The notes below the pieces were generated by a model. It saw only the letters and a list, made by a program, of their open reading frames with translations. It did not search any database and was not told the DNA's origin. Made by a program: the position numbers and the translations under genes. Source: Archaeoglobaceae archaeon (GTDB lineage: Archaea > Halobacteriota > Archaeoglobi > Archaeoglobales > Archaeoglobaceae). From it: 64,000 bases of DNA. This document shows positions 54,784 to 63,296 of the stretch, piece after piece (positions within the stretch are counted from its first letter, which is position 1; the number at the start of each line of letters is the position of its first letter). The stretch is from NCBI GenBank assembly GCA_026986375.1, contig JALSOQ010000005.1, forward strand, positions 98,517-162,516, given 5' to 3'.

Positions 54784-55017
54784 ATGAACTGGAAGGCGTT
54801 GTTGGTGTTGGGTTTGATTTTGGGTGCGATAGGAATGGCGGTGGCCTGCGACCAGCTGAACTGCAAGGACTACTACCACCACTACAACTACAGCCACAAC
54901 TATAGCTACGACTACAGCTACGACGAATGCAAGGGACATGGACACGGACACTGCTACGGATACTGCAACGGAACATGCGAACACCTCTACTGCAAGAAGT
55001 TCTGCGAGAACTGTTAA
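54784..55017 (+). CDS. Secreted Cys/His/Tyr-rich miniprotein
   Basis: A 77-residue protein from ATG 54784. The signal peptide (WKALLVLGLILGAIGMAVA) ends at a Cys, so a lipoprotein-type site is possible. The roughly 56-residue mature part is rich in Tyr, with seven His and nine Cys: DYYHHYNYSHNYSYDYSYDE, then GHGHGHCYGYCNGTCEH. The first part is a near repeat of a Tyr-x-Tyr-(Ser/Asp) unit. The composition suggests metal binding or disulfide knotting outside the cell. The promoter is strong. No family is recognised. Confidence 0.75.
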   Translation: MNWKALLVLGLILGAIGMAVACDQLNCKDYYHHYNYSHNYSYDYSYDECKGHGHGHCYGYCNGTCEHLYCKKFCENC

Positions 55018-55051
55018 TTTTTATATTTTTAAAACTAATTATTTGTTAAAT

Positions 55052-55579
55052 TTAAATTTTTAAAAATCTCTCGACGATTTCCGGATTGAGGACTTCCGGA
55101 TGAAACGAAACTCCGTAGAATTTTCTAATCCAGAACATGCAGATTACATCTCCTTGCACGGCCAACGGCTCCACACATTCTGCGGACTTCAACGCCAGCT
55201 TGTGGAGGAAGAAAGCTCTGAACGTCTTTTCCGCCAGAGGATTCTCCTTCAGAACTTCGACTTCGTAGACACCTATCCTTTCCGCTCTCTCAAGCTTCTG
55301 TCCGAATAGGGATGCGATAACTTGATAGCCAGCGCATATTCCCAATATGTGTCCCTCGAACTCGTGAATCCATTCGAACCTCTCCATGTTTTCGAGGTAT
55401 TCGAAGTCCTTCAACGCAGTTCCGCATATTATAGCCTTATCGTATTTTTTCGGATCTATCTTCTCTTTGTAGCGTTTGATCTCGTATCTAAAACCTGCTT
55501 TCTCGACTATCTCCGCTATAGGCCTCACGAACTCCTCCTCGCTCAGCCCGTATTTGCATGTGGAAATTACGAGGATCAT
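55052..55579 (-). CDS. Class I glutamine amidotransferase-like protein
   Basis: A 175-residue GATase1-fold protein. The nucleophile elbow is GICAGYQ and the catalytic His/Glu pair is in VSFHPEVLNPE. It lacks an attached synthetase domain. It resembles the GuaA amidotransferase subunit of archaea but is more divergent, so the acceptor is uncertain. The start overlaps the stop of the ATP-pyrophosphatase gene (ATGA), suggesting the two act together on one amidation. Confidence 0.75.
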   Translation of the reverse strand: MILVISTCKYGLSEEEFVRPIAEIVEKAGFRYEIKRYKEKIDPKKYDKAIICGTALKDFEYLENMERFEWIHEFEGHILGICAGYQVIASLFGQKLERAERIGVYEVEVLKENPLAEKTFRAFFLHKLALKSAECVEPLAVQGDVICMFWIRKFYGVSFHPEVLNPEIVERFLKI

Positions 55580-56238
55580 ACGAGCTCTCCCCTCTTAACG
55601 AGCAACATCGAATCGAATTCACTTCCCACGACTTCCGCATCGATTATTTCGATCTTCTTCCTGAAAAGGGGCATTTTCAGAACCAACGTTTCGTATTCTC
55701 CCCCCTCCCCGGCGGGATTCGCGTAATTCCTCATTTCGGCGAGGGCTCTAATCACTTCCTCGTCCAGCCTCTTGCCGAGTAAGGATCGGTCGATTCCCGA
55801 AACCCTCACGAAAATAACTTCGAAACCTCTCGCCAGAACCTCTTCGAGTATCGAAATCTCATCCCTGAGCCACAGGGGATTGAAGCACCACAAATCGAGC
55901 CTGTCGCAAACCCTCTGAAACCTCGTAGCCTGATATGTAGATCTTATCGCCCCGGTAACCACCCCTTCAACTCCGAACTCCTTAATCGCAGTTCTCAGGA
56001 CCCTTTCGAGAGCTTCCATGCTTCTTCTCTCATCGCTGGAGCACCTTTCGACTATCAGTGGAAGGTTTAAAGCTTTAGCCTGCAACTCAACGAGTTCGAC
56101 GTTCGGATAGTGGAAGATCTCGCTTTCCGCGGATTCGGGCATGAGTGAGACCAAGCACGCTACTTCGAACTCCTCACTCGCTTTCAATAATGCTAAATTT
56201 GAGTCCTTTCCTCCCGAGTAGAGGACGCAAACTTTCAT
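55576..56238 (-). CDS. Diphthine-ammonia ligase-like ATP-pyrophosphatase
   Basis: A 220-residue protein of the Dph6/DUF71 family. The PP-loop is VLYSGGKDSNLAL, with GVVTGAIRSTYQATRFQRVCDRL and AGEGGEYETLVLKMPLF, both diagnostic. Dph6 amidates diphthine on elongation factor 2. It is coupled to a stand-alone amidotransferase-like gene that could supply ammonia, an arrangement I have not seen described. A paralogue with another substrate is possible. Confidence 0.8.
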   Translation of the reverse strand: MKVCVLYSGGKDSNLALLKASEEFEVACLVSLMPESAESEIFHYPNVELVELQAKALNLPLIVERCSSDERRSMEALERVLRTAIKEFGVEGVVTGAIRSTYQATRFQRVCDRLDLWCFNPLWLRDEISILEEVLARGFEVIFVRVSGIDRSLLGKRLDEEVIRALAEMRNYANPAGEGGEYETLVLKMPLFRKKIEIIDAEVVGSEFDSMLLVKRGELV

Positions 56239-56326
56239 CTTGCTTCTTTTAGAATTTTGCGGTTTAATTATAGTTCGGCAGTAAATCTAATATCTTCCAA
56301 AACCGTCAGATTTTTGGTGAACAAAC

Positions 56327-57280
56327 ATGATTGAGATAAACTATCATTCCGAGGATGCTTGGCAGAAATATTTCAGCGTTGATCTGGCTGAGTTCTATAG
56401 CTGTGTTGCCGGGTTTTTGAATTTGAGGGATTCGGTTGTCCAACAGATTTCAGATCAAACGGTAGGAGAACTTATAAAAGAATCTGGGCTCTGGAAAAGC
56501 GTATTTTTTGGAGGATTTACGGCTGACGAATCGGAACCTTATTATGAGAACGCTCTGGCAAAATTTTACGATGAAGTGTTTGGGATTAGGGTGGATAACA
56601 TAGGCGCAATCATTTCAAGATTGAAGGAAGGTTCAACTCTAGAATCTGCGACCAAGGACATTAAGCCAACAATTAAGGAGGAAACGCCAGTATTGAAAAA
56701 GTTAAGCGAACTAAAGCCAAAGCTCGAAACAATCTACAAGATCCTTCGGGATGTCGTTGATAAACCAAACGCAAAGGAATACGAAATTAGAGACTCGTTT
56801 TTTGGTTTAAACGCCTTGAGAGATGTGCTAAATGCTGGTAAAAAATTGCTACCACTTTACCTGTTAAGAGAAATCATTCTGGACATTTATTCACTATTTC
56901 AGATAGAGTCTTTAGCAAAGTTCTTCAATATAGAGGACGAATTTGCAAAGTTTGTTAAGATAAACGCTGGAAAATTAAAGCAGAGTATTGTCGTTAGTCA
57001 ATTTTCCAACGTAATTGATAAGATAAAAGGAGCAGGTTATTCAAGGACATACTTCAGACCTAACGGTGAATGTAAAATTTTGGATCCATTTACATTTTAC
57101 TACCGAGAAGGGGGAAGTAAGATTGAGAGTGGTATCGTTAGATTACCCTACGAACATAGTTTGAATTATACAGAGTTCTTTGCGTTCTTAGCACCGATTA
57201 TGTTCTTGGATCTCGCCTATGTTAGACCGATTTCTGAAAAAGAGTTCTATTGGTGTTGTCTGTTGGGGTGGGAAAGATGA
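56327..57280 (+). CDS. Uncharacterised helical protein, first gene of AT-rich module
   Basis: A 317-residue protein with no recognised domain. It is mainly helical (VLKKLSELKPKLETIYKILRDVV, LLPLYLLREIILDIYSLFQIE), with a beta-like C-terminal part (RTYFRPNGECKILDPFTFYY). There is no signal peptide. Codon use is more A/T-ending than in its neighbours, hinting at transfer. Its stop overlaps the ATG of the nuclease-like gene (ATGA), so the two proteins are probably partners. Confidence 0.65.
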   Translation: MIEINYHSEDAWQKYFSVDLAEFYSCVAGFLNLRDSVVQQISDQTVGELIKESGLWKSVFFGGFTADESEPYYENALAKFYDEVFGIRVDNIGAIISRLKEGSTLESATKDIKPTIKEETPVLKKLSELKPKLETIYKILRDVVDKPNAKEYEIRDSFFGLNALRDVLNAGKKLLPLYLLREIILDIYSLFQIESLAKFFNIEDEFAKFVKINAGKLKQSIVVSQFSNVIDKIKGAGYSRTYFRPNGECKILDPFTFYYREGGSKIESGIVRLPYEHSLNYTEFFAFLAPIMFLDLAYVRPISEKEFYWCCLLGWER

Positions 57281-59034
57281 ATGAAAAGCAGATTTTAAAG
57301 GAAAGAAAGATCATAAGAAAGACGGTTACTAAAGATGATGCGATAGAAGTTGTAATTAGATTATCTGAAAGTTCCTCCGATAAATTTAGAGATGAAATTG
57401 AATCTGAAGTAGAATCTTCACAGCAGATCCAGCATTTCTCAGACATAAAAGAGCAAAGGGAAGAAACAAATCAAGAAATAACTTTAGAAAGTATCGAACA
57501 ATCAAAAACAGTCGAAATCTCAATAATTCAGCCAACATTTCAAGAAATTGTGGAAATTAAAGCTAATACAACTTCAAGAATCCAAATCCCGGAGTATAGA
57601 GATGTAAAGATGAGCCACATTCATCCAGTAAAGTTTCAGATACTGAAACCAACACCCATTGAAATTAGGAATGTAGCAGTAGAATTAGAAATACCAGAAA
57701 CAAGTGTTGCCAGAGCTTTGAAATCCGTGCGTGAGAGGATGCCGGAACCAGAGTTTGAAAGGCCTAAGGAGATATCTATAGCCGAAGTAAACGCAGTTTT
57801 TCCAGAAATAGATAGAACTACTCAGATTCTACTTAACTTCGTTACAATCGTTAATGCAGTTACATCCGTCAAGCCTTCCGAGGTTAAAATCAAGACAGTT
57901 GATGCACTCTGTCACGTAAGATCTACCACAGCCCCATCCGCACAGGATATCGTAGTCGAGGAATTCGAGGATCCAATTGAAAATACATTCGGCTCGGCAA
58001 GCTTTAAGGTGCTATCAGAACGACCTATTATAATATTGGCGGAGAAACCGGAAGATGAGAACCTTGAATACATTGAATTTCTCAAAAGGATTCTTAGAGA
58101 AGTCTATAGGGTAAGGGCAGGAGGATTACCAGCTCCAACTCACATATCCACAGACTTTGAGGAGATAAAGCTTGACGTTAAAGCTGATAGATCAATTTAC
58201 GTTATAGATCTTGACAAAGCTAATGTGCAAAGCAAGCAGTATTTGATCGATAGGATTAAAGAGCTATACTCACAGAATTTTGGCTTTGTAGTTCTCTACG
58301 GATCAAAATCCAGTATCAATACCATTAAGGACTTGTGGAAGCCTGAACTCACGATGGGGTTGAGTAAGTTACCGAAGTATGTTGAAGTAAAAGTCGATAA
58401 TAGAGAGGACATATTCATGCTTGCAAATCTATTTTGGGGCTTTATCGAGAAGGTTATGCCGGATGAAGCAGTTAACTTGGATGAATATGTCATAAAGTTT
58501 GAAGAATACTTCTACTCTAAAATTGAGGAAAATGCCAATGATATAAGATCAGCTCTAATTGTTGAGCCGAGCAGAGAAGACGAAGAAGGGTTAAAAGGCG
58601 AATCCATTATCCATTATGGAATCAAAGCTTTCATCGTTGATTATCTCATGAAATTTGAGAAGATACCATTGGAAAACATTCAAACAGAACTCGAATTCGG
58701 AGATGCAATAATAGATGTATTCGTTAGGCATCCTGAGCATGGAGATATAGCTATTGAAGTTGAAACCCTTTATGGAACCACAATACCCATGCTGAAGCTG
58801 AAAAAGAGAATAGAATCACGATTAAGAAAAGGCCTGAAAACTTGGATCGTTATTCCAAACCCGCAGTTCATAATCTATTTTAAAGAAATTTCGGCTTTAA
58901 GATCGGTTTACAGAAAGAAGTATAAGGATGCAGTCGAATTTTGGACGTTAGATGTGAAAACGAACAGACTCGTCTCCTTTAACGATGTTGCTAGATTGAT
59001 TAAAAATAATGTTGAAAGATTAAAATTAGATTAA
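57277..59034 (+). CDS. Large protein with C-terminal PD-(D/E)XK-like domain
   Basis: A 585-residue protein from ATG 57277, after GGTGGGAAAG and overlapping the upstream stop. Residues 1-240 are charged and Glu/Ile/Pro-rich with loose repeats (VEISIIQPTFQEIVEI, VKFQILKPTPIEIRNV). A central Rossmann-like segment has SIYVIDLDKANVQSK and GFVVLYGSKSS. The C-terminal part (ESIIHYGIKAFIVDYLM, ELEFGDAIIDVFVRHPEHGD, IAIEVETLYG) looks like a PD-(D/E)XK nuclease core, with Glu-Val-Glu in place of E-x-K. AT-rich codons suggest transfer. Defence or DNA processing is conceivable but unproven. Confidence 0.6.
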   Translation: MNEKQILKERKIIRKTVTKDDAIEVVIRLSESSSDKFRDEIESEVESSQQIQHFSDIKEQREETNQEITLESIEQSKTVEISIIQPTFQEIVEIKANTTSRIQIPEYRDVKMSHIHPVKFQILKPTPIEIRNVAVELEIPETSVARALKSVRERMPEPEFERPKEISIAEVNAVFPEIDRTTQILLNFVTIVNAVTSVKPSEVKIKTVDALCHVRSTTAPSAQDIVVEEFEDPIENTFGSASFKVLSERPIIILAEKPEDENLEYIEFLKRILREVYRVRAGGLPAPTHISTDFEEIKLDVKADRSIYVIDLDKANVQSKQYLIDRIKELYSQNFGFVVLYGSKSSINTIKDLWKPELTMGLSKLPKYVEVKVDNREDIFMLANLFWGFIEKVMPDEAVNLDEYVIKFEEYFYSKIEENANDIRSALIVEPSREDEEGLKGESIIHYGIKAFIVDYLMKFEKIPLENIQTELEFGDAIIDVFVRHPEHGDIAIEVETLYGTTIPMLKLKKRIESRLRKGLKTWIVIPNPQFIIYFKEISALRSVYRKKYKDAVEFWTLDVKTNRLVSFNDVARLIKNNVERLKLD

Positions 59035-59117
59035 AATAAATAATTATAATTTTCAATTTATAATTTTCATTAACCCGCTGATACTATCCAGATACGAATA
59101 AGAACCTATCAGAGCAC

Positions 59118-59834
59118 ATGGAGTCGATGAGAATAAGGGTGAAGGCTTTGAAGGATGTCTTCGAGCCGGAGGAATACGAGTTCATGCTCGAAGTTGCTGG
59201 GCACGTGGAAGGATCGGGCTTGGATCTTCCGGTCTTATACGCTGGCTCTGGCGGGGATGTAGAGCACGCCGTAATTTTAGGTAACAATCTCATTTTCGTC
59301 GATTCCCATCTTCCCGAAACTACTATCACCGAAATTCGAAATAACATAGATAAGATTGGTGGTGAAATAATCGAGGAGAGGAGAATAGGTAAGCTTGGCA
59401 TGGGAGGAAAGCACGTAATCGAATTTGAATTCTGCAAAGACACGATAAAGATCGTTTACTACGCCGAAGATGCGACGAAGTTCGTTCCGGAAGAGGCAAA
59501 AGGAGGGATTTCGGTTTACTTCGTTAAAGTTCCTCATCCGAAAGAGCCTAAGGTAGGTTCTCTCACTTCTCCAGAATCCCTAAGCAGAGCACTAAAGCTT
59601 ATAGCTTTGGGAGGATTTTACTTGGAGAGGGAGTGCCCTCTGTGTAGGGTTCTTAGGCCGGAAGATTTGGGATTTGTCAAAGTAGCATCGGGATATATTT
59701 CCGCCTTATCGGTAAACTACAATGCCAAAGGAAACCTCTACAAGAAGATCAGAGAAGTCGAAAACATCTACGAACTTCTCAAATTGGACTGGAACCTATA
59801 CAGAAACGCTATATGCTCAAGGAATCTGCCTTAA
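59118..59834 (+). CDS. Uncharacterised protein with Rossmann-like motif
   Basis: A 238-residue protein. The segment LPVLYAGSGGDVEHAVILGNNLIFVDSHLP resembles the glycine-rich first strand and acidic second strand of SAM-dependent methyltransferases, but later motifs are not clear. Three late Cys are seen (ECPLCRVL, AICS). It is followed 3 bp after its stop by a kinase-like gene, so the two are co-transcribed. I cannot assign a reaction. Confidence 0.65.
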   Translation: MESMRIRVKALKDVFEPEEYEFMLEVAGHVEGSGLDLPVLYAGSGGDVEHAVILGNNLIFVDSHLPETTITEIRNNIDKIGGEIIEERRIGKLGMGGKHVIEFEFCKDTIKIVYYAEDATKFVPEEAKGGISVYFVKVPHPKEPKVGSLTSPESLSRALKLIALGGFYLERECPLCRVLRPEDLGFVKVASGYISALSVNYNAKGNLYKKIREVENIYELLKLDWNLYRNAICSRNLP

Positions 59835-59837
59835 GAT

Positions 59838-60380
59838 ATGCTTACGTTGAAGGGAAAGCATTCTACAGTCTACGTTGAGAACGGAAAAGCAATTAAGGTG
59901 TTCAAGCCTCAATTCAAATACAACTTCTGGAAGGAGGTGAGATACCTCACAGTCCTTCAATCACAGAAGTTCGTTCCCAAACTCTTTAGCTTTAACCCAT
60001 CCGAGCTATCTATTGAGATGGAGTTTGTCGACGGTGTTTTTATAAGGGATTTCATTAAGGAAAGTGATAGCGAAGAGATTAGAACGATTTTGGAGAGATG
60101 CTTAGACATCTGCTATCGTCTGGATAGGATGAGAATTCAGAAGGAGGAGATGAACCATCCGTGGAAGCACATAATCGTCGGGGATAGGGTGGTTTTCATA
60201 GACTTCGAGAGGGCCTACGATACGCCGAACCCGAGCAACGTGACGCAGTTCGTCACCTTCCTCAGATCTATAGCCGACTTGGCGGAAATAAACATTCCTC
60301 CCGTCGATCTGCTCAAAGAGTATAAAAAATATTACAGCTTCAGGAATTACATAGCTTTGAAGAGGTCGGTATTCAGTTGA
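59838..60380 (+). CDS. Bud32/RIO-like protein kinase (COG2112-type)
   Basis: A 180-residue minimal kinase. A glycine-poor nucleotide loop (GKHSTVYVENGKAIKVFKP, with Lys as the ATP anchor) precedes VDGVFIRDFIKES. The catalytic region is NHPWKHIIVGDRVVFIDFERA, where HPxKHIIV replaces HRDxxxxN and DFE replaces DFG. It lacks the large C-lobe of classical kinases, as Bud32 and RIO proteins do. It should phosphorylate protein or act as an ATPase; the partner may be the preceding gene product. It overlaps the antiporter gene by 34 bp. Confidence 0.75.
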   Translation: MLTLKGKHSTVYVENGKAIKVFKPQFKYNFWKEVRYLTVLQSQKFVPKLFSFNPSELSIEMEFVDGVFIRDFIKESDSEEIRTILERCLDICYRLDRMRIQKEEMNHPWKHIIVGDRVVFIDFERAYDTPNPSNVTQFVTFLRSIADLAEINIPPVDLLKEYKKYYSFRNYIALKRSVFS

Positions 60381-61867
60381 TCGAGCTTTTCGTCTATCTC
60401 CTTTAAAACTTCTCTCGCCACCACTTCCGATATAATCCCCTTCATAACAGCCTCTCTTATCGCGGACTTCTGGGCGTTCAGAACGTTTCTGTATGCTCTT
60501 CTCATTATCTCGTAGCGAACATCCTCATCTTTCATCGATTCTTCGATATCTCTCTTCAAAACGTCCAACTCCGTTTCGAGCTCCTTCTCGATTTCCGAGG
60601 CGATGGTTTCCACGACTTCCCCGTGAGAAACGAGCCTTTCGAGCTCTTCCTTAGCCCTTCTCAGAGCCAAGAACTTCGCCAGCTTCCTCTCGAAATCTTC
60701 TTTCTTGGTATCTCTGAAAATTTTTCTGGATAAGAATTCGAGGGAAAGACCCTGAACGACGAGAGAGAATATCACAACTCCGAAAGTCATGCTCGCGAGC
60801 AGGTCTTTGTGTGGGATTTCACCCAAGCTCAAAGCTAAGGCTACCGGAATAGCTCCGTGCAAACCGCCCCAGAAGATGACGTGCTTCCAGACGTTAGGAA
60901 TTCTGAAGATGCTGAGGATGGGATAGACCGCAACCGCCCTCGCAATCAGGACGGCCAGAACGGAAACCGCTATGGCCTTCCACTCGTGGAAGACGTCCAA
61001 ATGTGTGTCTATACCTATCAGAAGAAATACTATGGAGTTAACGACGAACGCGAAGAAGCTCCAGAAGTCCGTCAGAGCGATCCTCGTCGAAGGGGACATC
61101 GAAAACATCCTTCCGTAATTTCCCATTACGAGTCCCGCACAAATTACCGCTATCACTCCGGAGAAGTTGAACTCCTCCGCTATAAGAAAGCTCGAATAGG
61201 CGAGTATGAGCGTTACCGAGATCTCTATGAGGTGATCGTCGATGTGGGCTAAAAAGCGGTAGGCGAGGAATCCCAAAGTGAATCCTACCAAAGCCCCTCC
61301 CAAGCAGACAACGACGAACTCCGCGAGTCCCTTCAGAGGATCGAAGGTCCCGTGTAGAATCATTTCGTAAATAATTCCGAATATGACTACTCCGGTCCCG
61401 TCGTTGAGTATGCTCTCCCCTTCGAGTATCGTGGAAAGCTTCTTCGGAACTCCGAGTTTCTTGAAAGTAGCTAAGACTGAAACGGGATCCGTCGGCGATA
61501 TCATAGCCCCAAATAGCATCGCAACCTCCAACGGGAGTCCGAGAGATTCGTGAAGAATTAAGCCGACGACCAGAGTGGAAACGAGAACGCCCAAAACAGC
61601 GAGGAGGGATATGGGCTTTAAATTCTCCCTCAAGTGCTCTACGTCCATGTTCAAAGCTCCTTCGAATAGAAGGGGTGGAAGTATAAGGAGGAAGACCAAA
61701 TCTCTGGTCAGAGGAACTTCCGGCAGTATTTTGGCCATTCCCACGAAAAGCCCAACGAGAACGAGGGCTATCGTGTATGGTAGCCTAATGAACTTCACGA
61801 CGACACCGACCGCACACGCTATTAGGAGAAGTTCGAGGAACTCCGTGAGGTGGAAAGCTATGCTCAC
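60347..61867 (-). CDS. Na+/H+ antiporter, NhaP/CPA1 type
   Basis: About 506 residues from GTG 61867. Some twelve membrane segments include LLLIACAVGVVVKFIRLPYTIALVLVG, AMISPTDPVSVLATFKKLGVPKKLSTILEGESILNDGTG (the ion-binding Asp region) and HVIFWGGLHGAIPVALAL. The C-terminal 120 residues are a charged cytoplasmic helical tail. A TATA box (TTTTTTATAACG) about 24 nt upstream implies a leaderless mRNA; the longer frame to 61906 would start upstream of that. Confidence 0.9.
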   Translation of the reverse strand: MSIAFHLTEFLELLLIACAVGVVVKFIRLPYTIALVLVGLFVGMAKILPEVPLTRDLVFLLILPPLLFEGALNMDVEHLRENLKPISLLAVLGVLVSTLVVGLILHESLGLPLEVAMLFGAMISPTDPVSVLATFKKLGVPKKLSTILEGESILNDGTGVVIFGIIYEMILHGTFDPLKGLAEFVVVCLGGALVGFTLGFLAYRFLAHIDDHLIEISVTLILAYSSFLIAEEFNFSGVIAVICAGLVMGNYGRMFSMSPSTRIALTDFWSFFAFVVNSIVFLLIGIDTHLDVFHEWKAIAVSVLAVLIARAVAVYPILSIFRIPNVWKHVIFWGGLHGAIPVALALSLGEIPHKDLLASMTFGVVIFSLVVQGLSLEFLSRKIFRDTKKEDFERKLAKFLALRRAKEELERLVSHGEVVETIASEIEKELETELDVLKRDIEESMKDEDVRYEIMRRAYRNVLNAQKSAIREAVMKGIISEVVAREVLKEIDEKLDQLNTDLFKAM

Positions 61868-61885
61868 GTTAACGATTCCGCAGAC

Positions 61886-61897
61886 GTTATAAAAAAC
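61886..61897 (+). promoter_or_regulatory. Divergent promoter between nhaP-type and ROK genes
   Basis: CGTTATAAAAAACG holds a TATA box usable on both strands. On the plus strand it predicts a start at about 61914, next to the ROK ATG (61915). On the minus strand it predicts a start near 61866, next to the antiporter GTG. Both mRNAs would be leaderless. Confidence 0.5.
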
Positions 61898-61914
61898 GGT
61901 TTGCAAATCCCTTC

Positions 61915-62697
61915 ATGATCCTCGGAATCGACGTGGGAGGGACTAACATCGACGTCGTCGTTTACGATGAAGATTTCGAGCACGTTGCCACCTATCCTAC
62001 CGAAAAAAACGTCTCTAACCTTAATTCGGTCATCGAAGAGCTCGTTGAAAGGTTCGAAGTGGAGGCCGTTGGAGTAGGGCTGGCGGCTTGGATAAAGAGG
62101 GGGAAAATAGTCAAGATGCCGAACATTAGGGGTGAATTCCGCATAGACCTTGAAATTCCGCACGTAATAGACAACGACGCCAACTGCTTCGCCTTCTATT
62201 CCGCCAAGCTCTTCGAAGTTGAGAACCTGCTCGGGGTGACGATAGGAACGGGGATAGGAAGCGGGATAGTCGCTGATGGAAGGCTCATCCACGGAGAGGG
62301 TTTGGCCGGAGAAATCGGCCACTGGTTCGTCGGAAACGATAGAAAGTGCACATGCGGAGGAGTAGGGCATTTGGAGGCGAACTTCGGCGGGTGGAGCTTA
62401 AAGGAGCAGTTCGGAAGGGATGCCAAGGAGATGATAGAGGACGGGAGCATATACCTAACGGAGGGATTCAGGATGATGTGCGTGGCGGTCGCTAACGCCG
62501 TAACCCTTCTCGACCCTGAGGCGGTGGTTTTCGGTGGTAGAATAGGGGGCAATCTGGACGTTGAAAAGCTTAAGGAATGTATATACCGATACCTTATGCC
62601 GGAATTCAGACCGGAAATTTTAACGCTCAGAGATCCACTTGCGGTTGCGAAGGGAGCGTGTCTTTTAGCGGAGGAGTCGGTATGCTCGAAGAGATAG
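61915..62697 (+). CDS. ROK family sugar kinase
   Basis: A 260-residue ROK kinase. The phosphate-binding motif is LGIDVGGTNIDVVVYD, the catalytic region VIDNDANCFAFY, then GVTIGTGIGSGIV and the zinc motif GLAGEIGHWFVG with CTCGGVGHLE. The substrate could be glucose, another hexose, N-acetylmannosamine or fructose; the sequence does not decide. It overlaps the glycosylase start by 16 bp. Confidence 0.87.
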   Translation: MILGIDVGGTNIDVVVYDEDFEHVATYPTEKNVSNLNSVIEELVERFEVEAVGVGLAAWIKRGKIVKMPNIRGEFRIDLEIPHVIDNDANCFAFYSAKLFEVENLLGVTIGTGIGSGIVADGRLIHGEGLAGEIGHWFVGNDRKCTCGGVGHLEANFGGWSLKEQFGRDAKEMIEDGSIYLTEGFRMMCVAVANAVTLLDPEAVVFGGRIGGNLDVEKLKECIYRYLMPEFRPEILTLRDPLAVAKGACLLAEESVCSKR

Positions 62698-63284
62698 AGG
62701 AGAAGATCAGAAACTGTAGGAGGTGCGAGCTATGGAAGTTCAAGACCAACTACGTTCCCGGAGAGGGAAATCCGAATGCAAAGATAGTTTTCGTCGGTGA
62801 GGCTCCCGGAAGGGAGGAGGACAGGCAGGGAAGACCATTCGTGGGAAACGCCGGGAAATACCTGACGGAGGTAATGGAGAGGTTCGGACTTAGGAGGGAG
62901 GACGTCTTCATAACCAACGTCCTGAAGTGCAGGCCTCCGAACAACAGGGATCCCAAACCGGAGGAAATCGAAGCCTGCAAACCCTTTCTAATAGAACAGC
63001 TTAACGCGATTAAGCCGGACGTAATCGTCTGCTTGGGTAGACACTCGGCTAAAACGATCTTCGAACTCTTCGGAATCGATTTTCCGGGGATAAGTAAGGT
63101 TAGAGGGAAGATCTTCGAAGTAGAGCGCTGGGGGAAGAAGGTGAAGGTCGTAGCTGTCTATCATCCCGCGGCCGTCCTATACAGACCTCAGCTGAAAGAT
63201 ACCTTCGAGAAGGACTTCGCGAAAGTCATGGATCTCGCTAAGAGGAAGGAGGTAAGAGATACTACTCTTTCGGATTTCTTCTGA
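62682..63284 (+). CDS. Uracil-DNA glycosylase, family 4
   Basis: A 200-residue repair enzyme removing uracil from DNA, important at high temperature where cytosine deaminates fast. ATG 62682 follows GGAGGAG. A 4Fe-4S cluster uses CRRCELW near the start and KCRPPNNRDPKPEEIEAC. Catalytic motifs are GEAPGREEDRQGRPFVGNAG and the late HPAAVLYRPQ. It is coupled to the ROK gene with no clear functional link. Confidence 0.92.
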   Translation: MLEEIEEKIRNCRRCELWKFKTNYVPGEGNPNAKIVFVGEAPGREEDRQGRPFVGNAGKYLTEVMERFGLRREDVFITNVLKCRPPNNRDPKPEEIEACKPFLIEQLNAIKPDVIVCLGRHSAKTIFELFGIDFPGISKVRGKIFEVERWGKKVKVVAVYHPAAVLYRPQLKDTFEKDFAKVMDLAKRKEVRDTTLSDFF

Positions 63285-63296
63285 TATTTGGCGGGT

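Noticed and set aside
54742..54984. Antisense Val/Ala-rich ORF opposite the Cys/His-rich gene
   Set aside because: The VVVAVVVAIVV pattern is the complement of Tyr/His/Asp repeat codons, and the plus-strand gene has the signal peptide and promoter.
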